DNA of 43,500 nucleotides from the NCBI RefSeq assembly GCF_964340395.1, contig NC_135565.1, positions 11,804,242-11,847,741 on the forward strand, in the 5' to 3' direction. Origin of the DNA: Glandiceps talaboti. Taxonomy: Eukaryota; Hemichordata; Enteropneusta; Spengelidae. The notes beneath the pieces were generated by a model. That model saw nothing but the letters and a program-made list of their open reading frames with translations. It had not been told where the DNA came from and made no database searches. Both the position numbers and the translations under genes were made by a program. How positions within the stretch are numbered: the first letter of the stretch is position 1; each line of letters begins with the position of its first letter. This document shows, piece by piece, positions 12,101 through 26,424 of the stretch.

Positions 12101-12703
12101 TCTACAATATGTCTGTGTATCTGCACATTATTGGTGGTTTAGACAAATGTATTGATTTCTTAAATAAGCGGCGGAAATATAGATATTGCAATCTTGACTG
12201 AGCATGCTCAGATGCAAATGACTGTGGTATTACTGGTAGCTGTGGCAATACATACTCTGTGACAATCGATAGAATAACCCGCCTACAATGGTAAGAGTAA
12301 CCATGACTAGATTATTTGTGGTAACAAAAAAGTGCCAAGAGTTTTTGCATCAGTGATTGATTCGGTTTTACCATCATTTCACCCACGATGCATCAGTCAG
12401 GATCTCCAAGAAGGCTTTCCATATTGTATGCCTTCCAAATCTAAAAAAAAAAACTGAAAATCTGAGAGTGAAAAAAATAATTGGTATATCATTGCTGACA
12501 CTTACCTTTGAAATTCTTCGAGATCTGTAAGGTGAAAATAGAATTATAGCAAAGCTATGATTAGTAGAGCATTAATGTGAAAACGTTACCTGATCTGTAG
12601 CTTGAAGGGGGGAATTATCGTGATTTTTGCTCAGATTGTAGATGCAACTATGTTGTTGAACCCGCCGAGTCATACATAATCACATACAACATCAATCAAT
12701 ACA

Positions 12704-12758
<55 letters not shown>

Positions 12759-13234
12759 TTATTTATTTTTACTTTCATTTATTGTTTGGACCAGGCTCTA
12801 TGCCCATATAAAAATACAACAGGAAAAAGAAAATACATAAATGTATATATATTATACACATGTAATAAATTATAAATGTGGCAAGTAAAGGTATGGTGAC
12901 ATCTATCTCTCCATCAACATACCTTGCTTATAGTCAAGATGACACTTACAAACAATCGCGCGCAAGCAAACCAACAAACAAAGAAACAAACAAACAAACA
13001 AACAAAGGGTAAACATTATTATGGGAACAGGATCAGATAAAGGTTACTTACTTGACTACACAGCAAACAATGGAAACAACCAAACAAACTGACAGAATTA
13101 CAGATACCGTTGCCATGGTAACAGCGACAGCAAGAAGTGTGCCACAGTCTGTTGAAAGTAGACACAAATTAAAGTTGGGAGGAGATTTCAATTGTCTATG
13201 ATCACTCCATCCTATCATCATCATCATCATCATT

Positions 13235-13271
<37 letters not shown>

Positions 13272-13272
13272 C

Positions 13273-13315
<43 letters not shown>

Positions 13316-16300
13316 TTTTCCTATCGACGAAAGAAGAATATGCCTCGGGGGACGACTTTGTTTGGAAATCAACGTAACTTAAACCATTCAATATAAGTTT
13401 GAAAATGTATTCTTTGTCCTTTTAAAGTCCTTCTACAAGTTCTAGAAATGTGTTTGTCAACCACCTTGGTTTCAAGAAAATCACCAATCTGTTACTTTCT
13501 CAAATGGAAATTCATCTGTATTGGTAAACCATAGTTGTATTAACTTTAACTTTTGTTCCAATCACAATTTGAAAATTGTGACTGAAATTTTCGACTGCAC
13601 ACTTCAGTCTATCACAAATGTTGTTTGTTTGTGTCACAATGAATATAATCAAGGTATGTTCTTCACACACACTTGTTCACTTCACAGTGAAGGAAGCTAT
13701 TTACATCCGGGCACTTATACCACCATTGAACAGAGACGGAGAGCGATACACACTTCCAGGCACCTATGCCCCCTTATTGGGTTCACGTGTCCATAAGGTC
13801 ACGTGTACTGAATAGTGGGTCAATCTGCTGATAAAGACTGCAGTTGAAAATTGCAGGTAAAATTTTACAAGTTGTGTGTGGAACAAAAGTTAAATGTAAT
13901 ACTATTAACATAACGTCTGTTGGTCATCTCAGTACAACATGGATAAGTTTTGTTCTGTTCAAATCATTATGTGAATACCTCTTTGAGTTTGTTGCAAGAA
14001 CAAAGGACTAGGAAAAGACTGTTATATAAACAAAGTGCTTTATATGTTTTACTAAATAAGTCATGTGACTGTATATTGTATACAGTTATGTTTCGACTTA
14101 CCTGTCTCTTCCAAACACTCTTGTTGTGTTGGTGGTTCATCAGTAACCATGTCAACAAATATGATTACGGACACTTCACTGAAATACAAATATGCTTTTA
14201 TGATACATTCCACCAACTATATTAACTATATTCATATGTTTCTGTCATTTTTAATCATTGAAACCTTATAAAGGTGGCACAAGTTGAGTTTATAAACATT
14301 TTTCATTGGGGAAATACTTACATATAAGCCTGAGTAAATTATTCTATAATGTTGATGTTAAAGCATGCCCTCATTAATCATCTCTTGGCATAGTTAGAAC
14401 ACTTGATGGTACAATGGGTGATTTGTTAGAGATTTTATGTATATGTATAGCTAAATTATGTTTTTTAATATTTAGAAATATTTGGCCTAATAACAAATTT
14501 CATTTTGTTTTATTTTATTAAATTATATTTATTTGGCCGAAAACAAACAAAATGTCGGTCAGAGTACCCCCTTCTGTGATTGACTTGGGAAATAAGACAG
14601 ACGTACACGACTGTCAAGAAGACAAAATCACGTTTAGCGTCGGTGGCTTAAACTAGGATCAGTCGGGATATTGGAAACACATTTTGTTCAAGTTAATTAG
14701 CTAAAACAAGTAGTTTTCTTATAGACCGTTAAATAATTGTCTACCCCATGTCATAATGTAATATGCATGTCGTCTTACCTTTCTCTCATATGTATAATTA
14801 GGAGCACGTGATATACCATTTTATGGTCTCGATAACATACTTAGTCTATCATTACATACTTGTTGTTGAAATTTGTAACAACATTTTAAATGGTACAAAA
14901 ATCGTATAAGCATGTCCAGCTTCTTTGCCTTTGATGGATATTCGTCTTAAGGGCATTGCAGTTAAATCTAACTTACAATATGTACACAAACGAACACGTT
15001 TGTAATTAAACCAATATGTAAACCCTTTAATTCACGTATTTTTATATAATTGAATACCTTGTCTGAATGATATGAAATATTTAAGTTGGTAAAAATCATA
15101 AATATGCATGCTTTGAAATATTCCACTACAATTCTAATCTTTATTCCTCCATCTGAAAATTGTTTATACAGCTTACCTCGACTTTGGTTGCCGTCCCATA
15201 TCAGTTGCAACAACGGTTAGATTGTATTGAGGTGCCACAAGACGAGAATCGAGGGGATACATTGTGCTTAGCACTGCCGTGACATCATCAATCACAAATA
15301 TACCCTGTCATGGCGACAACAAGAGCATAACAGTTACTTTACTGGAAAATGGAAATGCTAACTTCCTCAGGAAATGCTAAACATTAAATTTATCTTTCAT
15401 AATACATTCTTTGACACTGGGATACTTCACAGTGTGAATTGCATCATAAAGCGCCAGACACACCTAACAGGAAGCGAAGGCTTTAAAACTGAAAGCGAGG
15501 TTGGTAACCCCGGAACCTCTTGTTGACCCAAAACGACACTTCCGTGTCAATAACTGTGTAAGCTCACGGGCCATATTATGATACAGGCAACTTTTAGAAG
15601 GCCGATTTTATGGATTATTGTGGTACTTTTACAAATTACATTGTCTGATCAACATTTGGAAGATCCATACAGGTGTGGGTATTATACAACAATTCGCGCA
15701 ATCAGTTCTTACAAGGTATTTTTGTCATCAACATACCCTTTCGTTTCCTTTATATTCAAGTCGGAATGTCACAATACCGTCGTCACCTTCATCCTCATCA
15801 TAGGCTTCAATGTTCAGACCGGTTATATTCGATCCCACTGGCAAGTCTTCAGCAACATTGGTTGAGTAAAGGTCTAGATTGCAAACAAACATTCAGGACG
15901 AAAGAAGGCACAATGAATATTCATGACTCCTAATTAGCATCAGTTAAACATCATGAATATTCATTGTTCACATATTACATATGCATTTCTGCTTACTGCC
16001 ATGAGGTTAAGTGAACCACAGCAAAAATCCCCAAATGGGGCACAAGTACAATTTGACATTTCTCTGAAATCGCAAGCATGTGATGTAAACTCATGAAATC
16101 ATTCCCCAGATAGAACCAATACAATAGTTTTCAAAACATGCCAATATTTCCTTGAGTGGCCGCCCCCTCTAAATCTCACGTTTGACTAAATTAAAACTGT
16201 GTTTGAGATATTGCAACTAAAGAACATAAAAAAGTCGATGACAATGTTTTCTCGTTTCTTGCATTTTGTCTACTAACGTTCACATTGACTGTTATAGTAC

Positions 16301-19300
16301 TATATGTTGATTTGTGTAGGAAAAGAAAATCTTACCCGATGTGAATGCAGGACTATTGATGTTTGGATCATTATAGAAAACTTCAACATTAACATGTCCA
16401 TAATCACTATATATACCATCAAATGCTTCCACTGTGATCTATAAGGATAAATTTCCAAAAACATGTTAATCAGATTCAAGATCCAGATTATTGAAATTGC
16501 ACACTGTCTATATTAAGATATATTGTTATAATATATTTCTATGGTATAATTAGAGGCGTGACCCCGAGTATATATCAACGTACATGGCTTTGGTTAGTCT
16601 ATCACCAGTCGTCGAGAATTGTATAAGATATCTTTTAAATAACATTTAAATGTGATAAAATAGACATTCGAAAAATGCTAGTATTTTTATAACTCTGTAT
16701 GGGTCCTGTACATACGTTGGAAGAAGTCAGCGTTGATTTCATCCACGGTTTTCAACTAACATACTCACATGCTCAGTCGTGCCAGTGGGGCGTATATGTT
16801 AGTGTGTGCCATAATTAGTCATAAGTAAAGAAGCTAGTTTAAAGGAATTGACAAACTATAATCGGCGTCTCAATATAGATTATGTTTTTATAATAGTATA
16901 AATACACATTACATAAAATAATGACAAGGTGGTGATAACACTTTATGCTATTTCTATATCAAATGGTTAACTGTAATATTTGAAAAAGTTACGATTTCAT
17001 TGTCAAGGCCTTCAAAATAATCATACATCTATGGTCTTTTTAAGTGCATATCTTGGGATCCAAATACCCGTAGTCATAAAAGAGAGTCGGTTTCTACTAT
17101 TCATTTAGATGAGCCTTTAGTATTACATTTTAAAAATATTTTGTGCTGGCACACAGAACAACGGTCGATCGAGTCACGAGACACATCGAACTTTAGCGCC
17201 CCAAGCGCTTGGATATAGTACCTACCAAATAGGTTTGGTCAGCTTCACCAATATCAAAGATACGATGTGTTGCGATTTCTCCAGTTACTGAATTAATTGA
17301 AAATGTGTACTGTATGTCTAGTGGACTTGGCGTCAACGAGAAGATAAGCTGTCCTTCGAGGTCTAAATCTACAACATTCATAACAGCTACAAGGGTCCCC
17401 TCCAGAGCGTCCTGGATAATACAGAACATGCAGTGTTTTGGCATTAATGTAATAACTGGTAGAAAGAAGAGCAGACTAGACAACAGTAACCTGCTACAGT
17501 TGGTAGTGTTTGGTATTTTTGTGCTGGTGTCATATTGTAGGTCGTGCTTATGGTGATAGTGGTAACACAGTAGTGGTTTTGGTCAGTGGGGGTGGTTGCT
17601 GTTAGTGATTATGTTACTGGTGGTGATGTTTATGGTGGTGGTAATGTGGTGATGGTGGTCTTGTGAAAATAATGTGGCTGGTGGTGGGGATAATACTGAT
17701 GTGGTGATGGGGATGGTGGTGGTATACGTAGTTGCAATTATGATGATGTAGGTCGTGATAACAGTGGCGGTAATATTAGTGGCGTGGTGATGATTTGGTG
17801 ACGTTGTACTGTAGCATGAAAGTATTACTTACGTGTGGTATTGAAACTTTAATTTCATCCGGTAAAAAATTCGGCGGATTGTCATTAACATCTAATACGA
17901 CAACTTGAACGGATGTGGTGTCATTTCTTTGGGGTATACCACCATCACAGGCAACTACAATCAACTCTACCCCATCTATACTTTCTCTGTCCAGAGATCG
18001 ATTTGTCGTAATAACACCCGTCTGTGAGTCTATGATGAAGTAACCTAACATCAGGATGAAAAATGAACATTGTATAACGTTACTGTGATGACCTCAATAA
18101 AATATCACCCAAGTGAAAGTATACCATTTGTAGAGGCTAGGTAGGAGGGGAATTATCGTTGTAATTTTCGCATTTTCTTTGAATTTCGTTTCTTTCTCCT
18201 GCCTACTTTTTTTTTACACCTGTATATATGTTTCCCCTGTCTTTTACTCAAGACATTTAATACAATACTATTGTAAATTCTTAGATACCCACTTTAGCTA
18301 TTTTAACCTGTTGACTATTATCACTAATCACAGTGTGTGTTTTATTCCCTTTGAAAGCCCCTATGAGGACTACTTGAGTAGTGCCAAGAGTGGGTTGTTG
18401 TTTTTTTGTTGAAAAATATTTTTCAAGATAACAGTCCTTGTGTTGTAACAATTAGTTCTTGTATCACGACATGAACGTAAATTTAAGGGCAGTTCTTGTG
18501 TCAATTTGTGTTTTCCTCTCACTTGATTGTCTTTAATAAACCGTTAACACACGCCTTTCATATACCAAACTAACTTACCACTATTATCGCCTGGGGTGAT
18601 GTAATAGTAAACATCCCCCGACCCATCAGTGCTATTCTCTGCATCTAAATCCGTGGCTGTTACCATAGCAACCGTCGTCCCATCAGGTACATTCTCGTAG
18701 ACTCCGGAGGTGTAATTTTGAGGATAAAATTCTGGTGAATACAGGTTCAGGTCCTTCACGGATAGTTGAACCTAATTGTGTAAAATAAGACCACCATTTC
18801 ATCAATAATAACAGAAATCCAGCACGTTTATGTTGACCGTAACGTTGCCGGCATGCCATAACATAAGTTTACCATGTAAAGTAAATATATATAATTAAGT
18901 CAGGGTAAATATATATAAACTGGTAGAACTTGGAAAACAAAGTGTTTGATAAACAGAACACAATAAAAATGGTTATAGAGGAGAATTCTACTGATAATGG
19001 TTAATGACATTTGCCTTTTAATATTTAGATACTAGCAAAGGATATCACAGCGTTATTGAATTAATTATTTTTGTCATAACATAGAAAGTAAATATGGTTC
19101 TTATCAATATGGCCATTTTTACACACTCCCTTTTTAGCATATGGATCAGTTTGGTGTTTCCTATCGCCGTTCTCACTTTTTAGAAATCGCCTCCAATCTA
19201 TCTGAATTTGTCATGAACCTGGGTTTCTTGTGCGAGTGTACGTGACGCCCTGGCTTTTGACGAATCACCACCGTTATAGCAAAACCTGTCCTAACCTAAG

Positions 19301-20675
19301 CTGGGTCAGGGACATTCTGAGATTTGAAACCTATGTGACCGGCCTTCAATGGGTTATTTCTTAGATTCCCTTTGATAGTATATAGGGTCATAATATTCCT
19401 TATATTGTTGTACTTACATCCGTAATTGCACTTAAAGGGTCATCTCCAAGGTCAGACGCCCTCACAGTCAGTTTATTTAGTTTAGAAGCAGTCCACAATG
19501 GTTTGTTGATTTGAATCTCCCCGGTGTCTTTGTCTATGTCAAAGAATTGATCCTTATTACCATCTGTAATGTAGTAAAGATATGCCATTATTAAAGGTTT
19601 AGGGAACAATATGGCAAGCGAGTACTCTCAGAATGATAAAGTTCACTATACCATTCTGAAGCCAAATCGAACGCGTCCGAAAAGAAAATACAGTACTTAT
19701 ACCCTGGTCGCTCTATATATGCCACAAAACATTCTCCTACTTCATTGGTTGTGTGGTGCTCAAAATCCAAGTCTACATTAATTTTCCTGTACAGCTATGC
19801 GCCAAAATTCATTGGAAACTTTACGGTCATCTCAACTACGCAAACGTCTGTAGCAAACCATAATTATAACAATGGCGCAATAAATCACAAGTTCTCACTA
19901 AATAGTGAGGTAATCCTCTATGTGTCAAAAAACAGTTCAAAACAATTCAAAACATGACATGACAAAAATTTACAGAACCTGGTTCTTTATACGTCTCACA
20001 GAAAAACGTTCATCGTAAATACCGAATCCAGGAATTGTTCGTGAAAAAGTAATACATGTGGGCGACACATCCCCGTTAACCCCCTCCACCAGACTGAACT
20101 GTGCTGTGTCGTGTTGTCTTGTGCTGTATAACGTGCTGTGAGATTGCGTGTAACCATGTTATCTTGCTTGACCCATTTTCACACACTTTTCATTTCAAAT
20201 TAAAAGCAATTATGTTTTTTTTGAAGAACAAAAAAACTAATATAGATCACGTTATATATTTACCTATTATTTCATATTGGATATCAGCATTATAGCCCGT
20301 GTCAAGATCTTCTGCAATAACTCGGATGACCGTGACATTGACCGCGGTGTCAGCTGGGATATCCACCTCGTATGGTTCACCAATAAAGTACGGACTATTG
20401 TCATTCACGTCAACGACATTAATTAAAACTGTCGTAGTTGTACTGAATGATGGATTGCCGTTATCTCTAGCAATAATTGTTAATGTATAGTTAGTCTTAG
20501 TTTCGTAGTCAATATCAGCATTAATACTTGGTGTAATTTCCCCAGTATATTCTGAAAACAAAATAATATATAAAACATGACCGTCACGAACACATTAACA
20601 TCATACAACTGTAGAAAATTTTAAAGCCATACTCGGGGTGGGTGGGTTGTTGTGTTTACGAGTGAAATACGAACG

Positions 20676-20707
<32 letters not shown>

Positions 20708-20832
20708 TCACATACATACATACATACATACATACATAGAAATGCATATGGAACTTATAAATCAGTCCGTATAAATATGTCAAATCCGACGTTTCATACA
20801 TACATACATACATACATACATACATACATACA

Positions 20833-20865
<33 letters not shown>

Positions 20866-21961
20866 GCATCAACATCCTGTACGTTGTAGATTTCTTATTG
20901 CTAAATGTGTAGATTACGAACTCACAAAGACAAAGCTGACTTTATGATTATAGGAAAAACACAAACATCATGTTCTCGTATAAGATACTTGTATACAACA
21001 ATTACACCATTTCACTGGTGTTTCTTATTTGTTGGATTTTGATATATAAGTATGTCTTACCATTGATTTGGAAGTTTCCACCACTTCCACTTTCTATGGA
21101 GTAAGAGATCGTTCCATTTTCTCCAAGATCAGAGTCATAAGCAAGGACTGTTACTATGACAACGGCATCTATGGTGTTTTCATCTACTAGTCCGGAGTAA
21201 TTGGAACTGGTAAAAATCGGTACATTATCATTAATGTCCAAAACGGTTACAAAAACCACGGCTGAAGAATTAAGTGGTGTTATTCCATTGTCTTGCGCCT
21301 GTGGATTACGGTGATAGAAAGTTCGTTACGTGTCTATCTTTGACAGTTATGGATGTAAATGAGATTAGCTTCTGCTTTACTCATATCGTATTGCAGTCAT
21401 TCTGTGGTATGCTTATCGTCCATGTTACCAGAAATTACAAGACATGTCGCTTAATTCCCACTACCATGATCACACTGTTAAATAAGCATTTAAAATATCT
21501 CTAGATCTATACATTTACATCATCACATATTAGTGGACACTGAGTTTCAGATTGCATGGCAGAGCATATTTAATTGAATAAATGAATGAATGAATGAATG
21601 AATGAATGAATGAATGAATGAATGAATGAAGGAAGGAATGAAGGAATGAATGAAGGAAGGAAGGAAGGAAAGAAGGAAAGAAAGAAGGGGGAAGGAAGGA
21701 ATGAACGGACGGACGAAAGAATTAAGTAACGAACGAACGAACGAACGAACGAATGAATGAATACATAAATAAATAAACGAATGAATGAATGAATGAATGA
21801 ATACATGAATGAATGAATGAATGAATGAATAAATAAATAAATAAATGAACGAGCGAATGATTGAATGGATCAATGAATGAATAAATATGTATTTACCTAC
21901 AAATAACAACAAATCACATGTCCAATTTATTTTGGACAAGTATATACATTTCACAAAAATG

Positions 21962-21998
<37 letters not shown>

Positions 21999-23760
21999 TT
22001 TCTATAATGCCGATTTCCAGAGCAACGTTCTGTTCAGTATAGTACTAAATGGCTTCAACACATCATAGGCTTTGATGAACAAATAAATTATGCAAGGCTG
22101 CAGGCATGTTGAATGTCAAGTGGCAAAGAGTTCCATAGTCTGGCGAATGAACGACCTCCATAGGTGACTTGTCTGTAATCTGTTGTAATAGTAGGAGAGA
22201 AGCCACTCAGATAACTGGTGTATATACAATAAACAATTAACAATATTTACCTGCACACGTAGTGTATACGTGTCTTTGCCTTCCCTATCCATGTCTCCGA
22301 TTACTTCCAAAACTCCAGTTTGTTCACCAATCTTGAACACGGACCCTGTTGAAAACATATCGAACACATGTATGTTTTCTCAGTAAACCAATTCCCCTCT
22401 ACAATTTCTTTATTAATTCAAAGTTTGAGCGCGCTTAATTTTAAACAATCCGTAACCATTTCAAAAAACCCATGACTAAAAATGATGTCTGTCGTCAGAT
22501 CAGACAAATGATGTCACCAAATATTTATTTCCTCCGGACGAAAGAATATCGAAATATTTAATAAATCACGTGGTAACCTGATTTTAATGGCCAATTCGAT
22601 GATACTCAGACAGCAAATAGTATATGATCGTGAATTGAAAGTATTTATACAAGCATGTACACAGACACACACTTATCTCAAATTGTTTCTTTTATTAACC
22701 GCCCGATCGACTAATCACTACAAATAGCAATTATTCTACTTCTAATTCTCTCACCTTCATTTCCTTCAATAATACTATAGGAGATTCCCCCATTACTTCC
22801 GTCGTCATTGTCACTGGCAACAACCTGACCTATGACCTCTGAAGTTACGTCACTGTAAGTACCCTCCATGGCCATTAGAGAATACAGGGAACGACCAAAG
22901 ACAGGTGTGTTGTCGTTAGTATCGTTCAATGTGACGGTCACCTGTAGTGGGTGAGAGTTGTGATGATAACATATGAAATATGTTCCTGCTGTAGCAGTAA
23001 TTTTCAACACATATTATACCGACGTTTTTGTTGTTCTACTTATTATAAATTTAAGCATGCGTGTTATTACCAAGTGATAGAACTTTGCGTACAGCCGATA
23101 TGCTTACCAAGATAAACTTTGTTCTCGGGCCAACTACACATTGTATACATACTAAAACTGTAAACCTGCAAATGTTCGCATAAGACTTATTTTCGCTTAT
23201 TTCGCTGGAAAACAAAAAAATTCAAAAATAAGAAGCTACTAATAATGCATGCTGCAAGTACATGAAGAAAATGTCCCAGGCCTGGTAATTAGTAAAAACA
23301 TCGCATTTGAACATTATGTGAAGACTGTAAAATCGCAGAAATTGTCTAATGTCAAAATATTTCTAGGTGTAAATATTCAACAAGGATTACACGCACACAC
23401 GCACTATTGTAACAGTTATATACATGTGTAGGCGCACGCTATGGGATTCTTAACAAGTTGATGTATATGTTGTATAGAAAGGCAAATACATTGAAAGCAA
23501 TTGTATGTGTACATCTTTGCAAGTACCTGTGATTGTATACAATTTATTATCGATTATTGTATCTTTTTCGTTCAGTGTTTGTTTCTTGTTACTGCTTTGT
23601 TGTATTGTTCTCTTTCTTTCCTTTTTGGAAAGTTATTTTTTTTTCATATGTGTCTTTGTCCTCGATTCCGGTATTTTGATTTTGTATATTTAAATTCGAA
23701 TAGTTGGAAGATTGGCCTTTCGGCTAAAACATAAAATGAACAGACATACACCGACAGACC

Positions 23761-23799
<39 letters not shown>

Positions 23800-26327
23800 T
23801 GACTGACTGACTGACTGACAAGGACAGATGGATGGCCTGACAGGCGTACCTATCGATTATTACGGTGGTCTGAGGTGTTGGTGCTCGAGCTTTGCATACA
23901 AAGTTGCCTCTTGACCAATTTACTTACCGAGGTATAAGCGTACATCACCTGGTCACCAGTCTCGTCTGTCGCGAGAACGGAAAATGAATACCAGTCTCTT
24001 AATTCACGATCTAGTGTCTGTGCTGTGTAAATGTCACCCTGATAGTAAATATTGGGTTTAAAAATTATTTAAAATATAGAAATCCTTGTAAAAATGAAAA
24101 TTCATGTAATGAGGTTTTTGGATCAAAATGAAAACTGGGATAAGGCTAACATTGGCCAAAGAGGTTCTCCTGATGATTTTAGACGAAGGAGGTATTGATT
24201 TGATCTTACAATGTTTTATCAACACCATGTCTTATTCAGAGTTAATAATGGTATGTACTTTTTAAGACATAAGGATAAACAAAACTGAAGGAATTGCTCT
24301 GGACTCACTGTTAAAAGAGACCCTACATTGACAAATCTCTTGGTTTAGCCAGTGAGAACAACCTTAGCAAGTCATGTCTGTGTTGATAGCTTTTATTGTG
24401 CAAATGCTTATGACACCCGGGTATTATTATCTATGTTATGTTAGTACTAGTATTTCAAATCTGTGAACTCGGAAGTGGCTCATATATTGACGTACACATT
24501 TTTATGGTGTGCTTTGAGAGTTTTTAGGGTCACCCCTATGCACCACACAGATATACATAGCCTTCAGAGCATGCAAAATCTAACAATGACTTCAAATTGT
24601 TAGGTAGTCCCCAAACCACCAGCCTCACAAACGAAAATTTAGTATTATAGACCATTATACATTGAACACATTCATACTTACAGTTGTTTCATTGATTGTA
24701 AATTCAGCTACAAGATGAGTGAATGTATACTTGACGCCATCTTTATCAGTATCTGTAGTTAGAACGTACGTCCCTATTTTTGTTTCTTCAATAACGTCGT
24801 CTTCATAGTACGAGCGTTTAAAGCTCAAGCTATTGTCATTTTTCTGTGACACAGAAATGTTTACATTGGTACTTCCGTTCAGGCGCGGTGTGCCATGATC
24901 TTCCGCTAACACAATAAAGTACAAACAGTCGTACATGTCCAATAAACCACTATCTTTAAGCTCCTGGTAATTTAGACTCCTCGTCAGGACTACAATCCCC
25001 TTGTCATCCACAGCGAACAGGTCTGTAGTATTATCGCGTATGTAGTAAGACAAACGGGCATTTTCGCCGCCATCTTTGTCGTCTGCATCTACAGCCAGAA
25101 CCACGTAATTGGCTCCCTGTCCATCCTCAATTGTGACGTCATATTTTTCAGATATGAATGTTGGGGCATTGTCATTGATATCCTGAATGTTAATAGTAAC
25201 TGATACTGACGTTGTAAAGAAAGGGGAAGCCATGTCTTCTGCAAATACTGGAAAATTCCAACAAAGAGCATGAAGTAGTTATTGATTAACGGAATAATCA
25301 TTGTGTAAAGATTCTTAGCAAAAATTGCGACAAAAATTATTTCTATGCTTGATATCATACCATTACCAAGCATAACATAATAAATACATACATACATACA
25401 TACATACATACATACACATACATACATACATACATACATACGTACGTACGTACATACATACATGTATACATACACACAGACAGACAGACAGACAGAGACA
25501 GGCAGACAGACAGACATACATACATACATACATACATACATACATACATACATACATACACCCATTCATTACATACATAACAACCATTTACATTTCATAA
25601 CCTATTTTAATATTATTATCACAAAGTTGTCACATATTTCGTCAGGCTACTGTGAAGTACGAACAATGCATTACAGCCATATTGAAAACGATGTCCATTT
25701 AAAATTTAAAGAAGTGATTCTATATAAATCATTTGAATCAGTAGTTCTAACTCTACATTCGTGCGAATCTTAGTGCTTTGATTAATAAGTGAATATTTAG
25801 TCACATTCCGCCGGACTTTAATGTGGATTTGTTTTAGACATAAATGACAGTAAACCTGTCAACACGCAGAACAAGTTTAGTAACTCAGATTTACAGTGAG
25901 TTTGTGGTCATATTAAACGCGAACTCTTTCGCACTGAATTGTTACCTTAATAAGAACAAATCCAAGATTTTGTGCCCATGTGAATTGAACTTCGCAGTAA
26001 ATAAACTTGGTCTGAAAGTGCTTATTAACGAATGTTTCTACTCACCAAGAAATTCGTATAATTTGTCGTGGGAGTCATCATAGTCCAGTATGCTGTTTGT
26101 AAAAATTTCGCCTAATAAGCAAAAATAGAAATGCAAAGGTTAACATCTTACTCTGAGCTGCAAGGTACAATTTGTCTTGATTGACATCGAAGCAAATATG
26201 AATAATTTACATTGATAATACAGTAACTTTACTCGGAGCTGTCTGGCTGTCTCAGTCGACGACATACCTCTCTTTCTATAGCCCTAGATCTGTCTCTGCC
26301 CCAGACCCCCCCCCCCTCTCTCTCTCC

Positions 26328-26424
<97 letters not shown>

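Larger units (their letters stand above)
18045..20263. other. Introns flanking exons 13 and 14
   Basis: The non-exonic parts (18045-18578, 18772-19417, 19564-20263) are AT-rich. I recognise no element or RNA gene there. Confidence 0.5.

Noticed and set aside
12590-12594. A 5-nt microexon (ATCAG between CTACAG and GTAACG) in the TM-proximal intron
   Set aside because: It was first considered to restore frame, but once the exon 21 donor is placed correctly (phase 2) the 19-nt exon alone keeps the frame and this is not needed.
13192-13377. Poly-His / poly-Met open frames
   Set aside because: Translation of a (CAT)n microsatellite.
13802-13860. Possible hammerhead ribozyme after the Penelope-like fragment (CTGATAAAG ... 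TTGAAAATT)
   Set aside because: The conserved core CTGATGA is altered and the required helices do not form convincingly.
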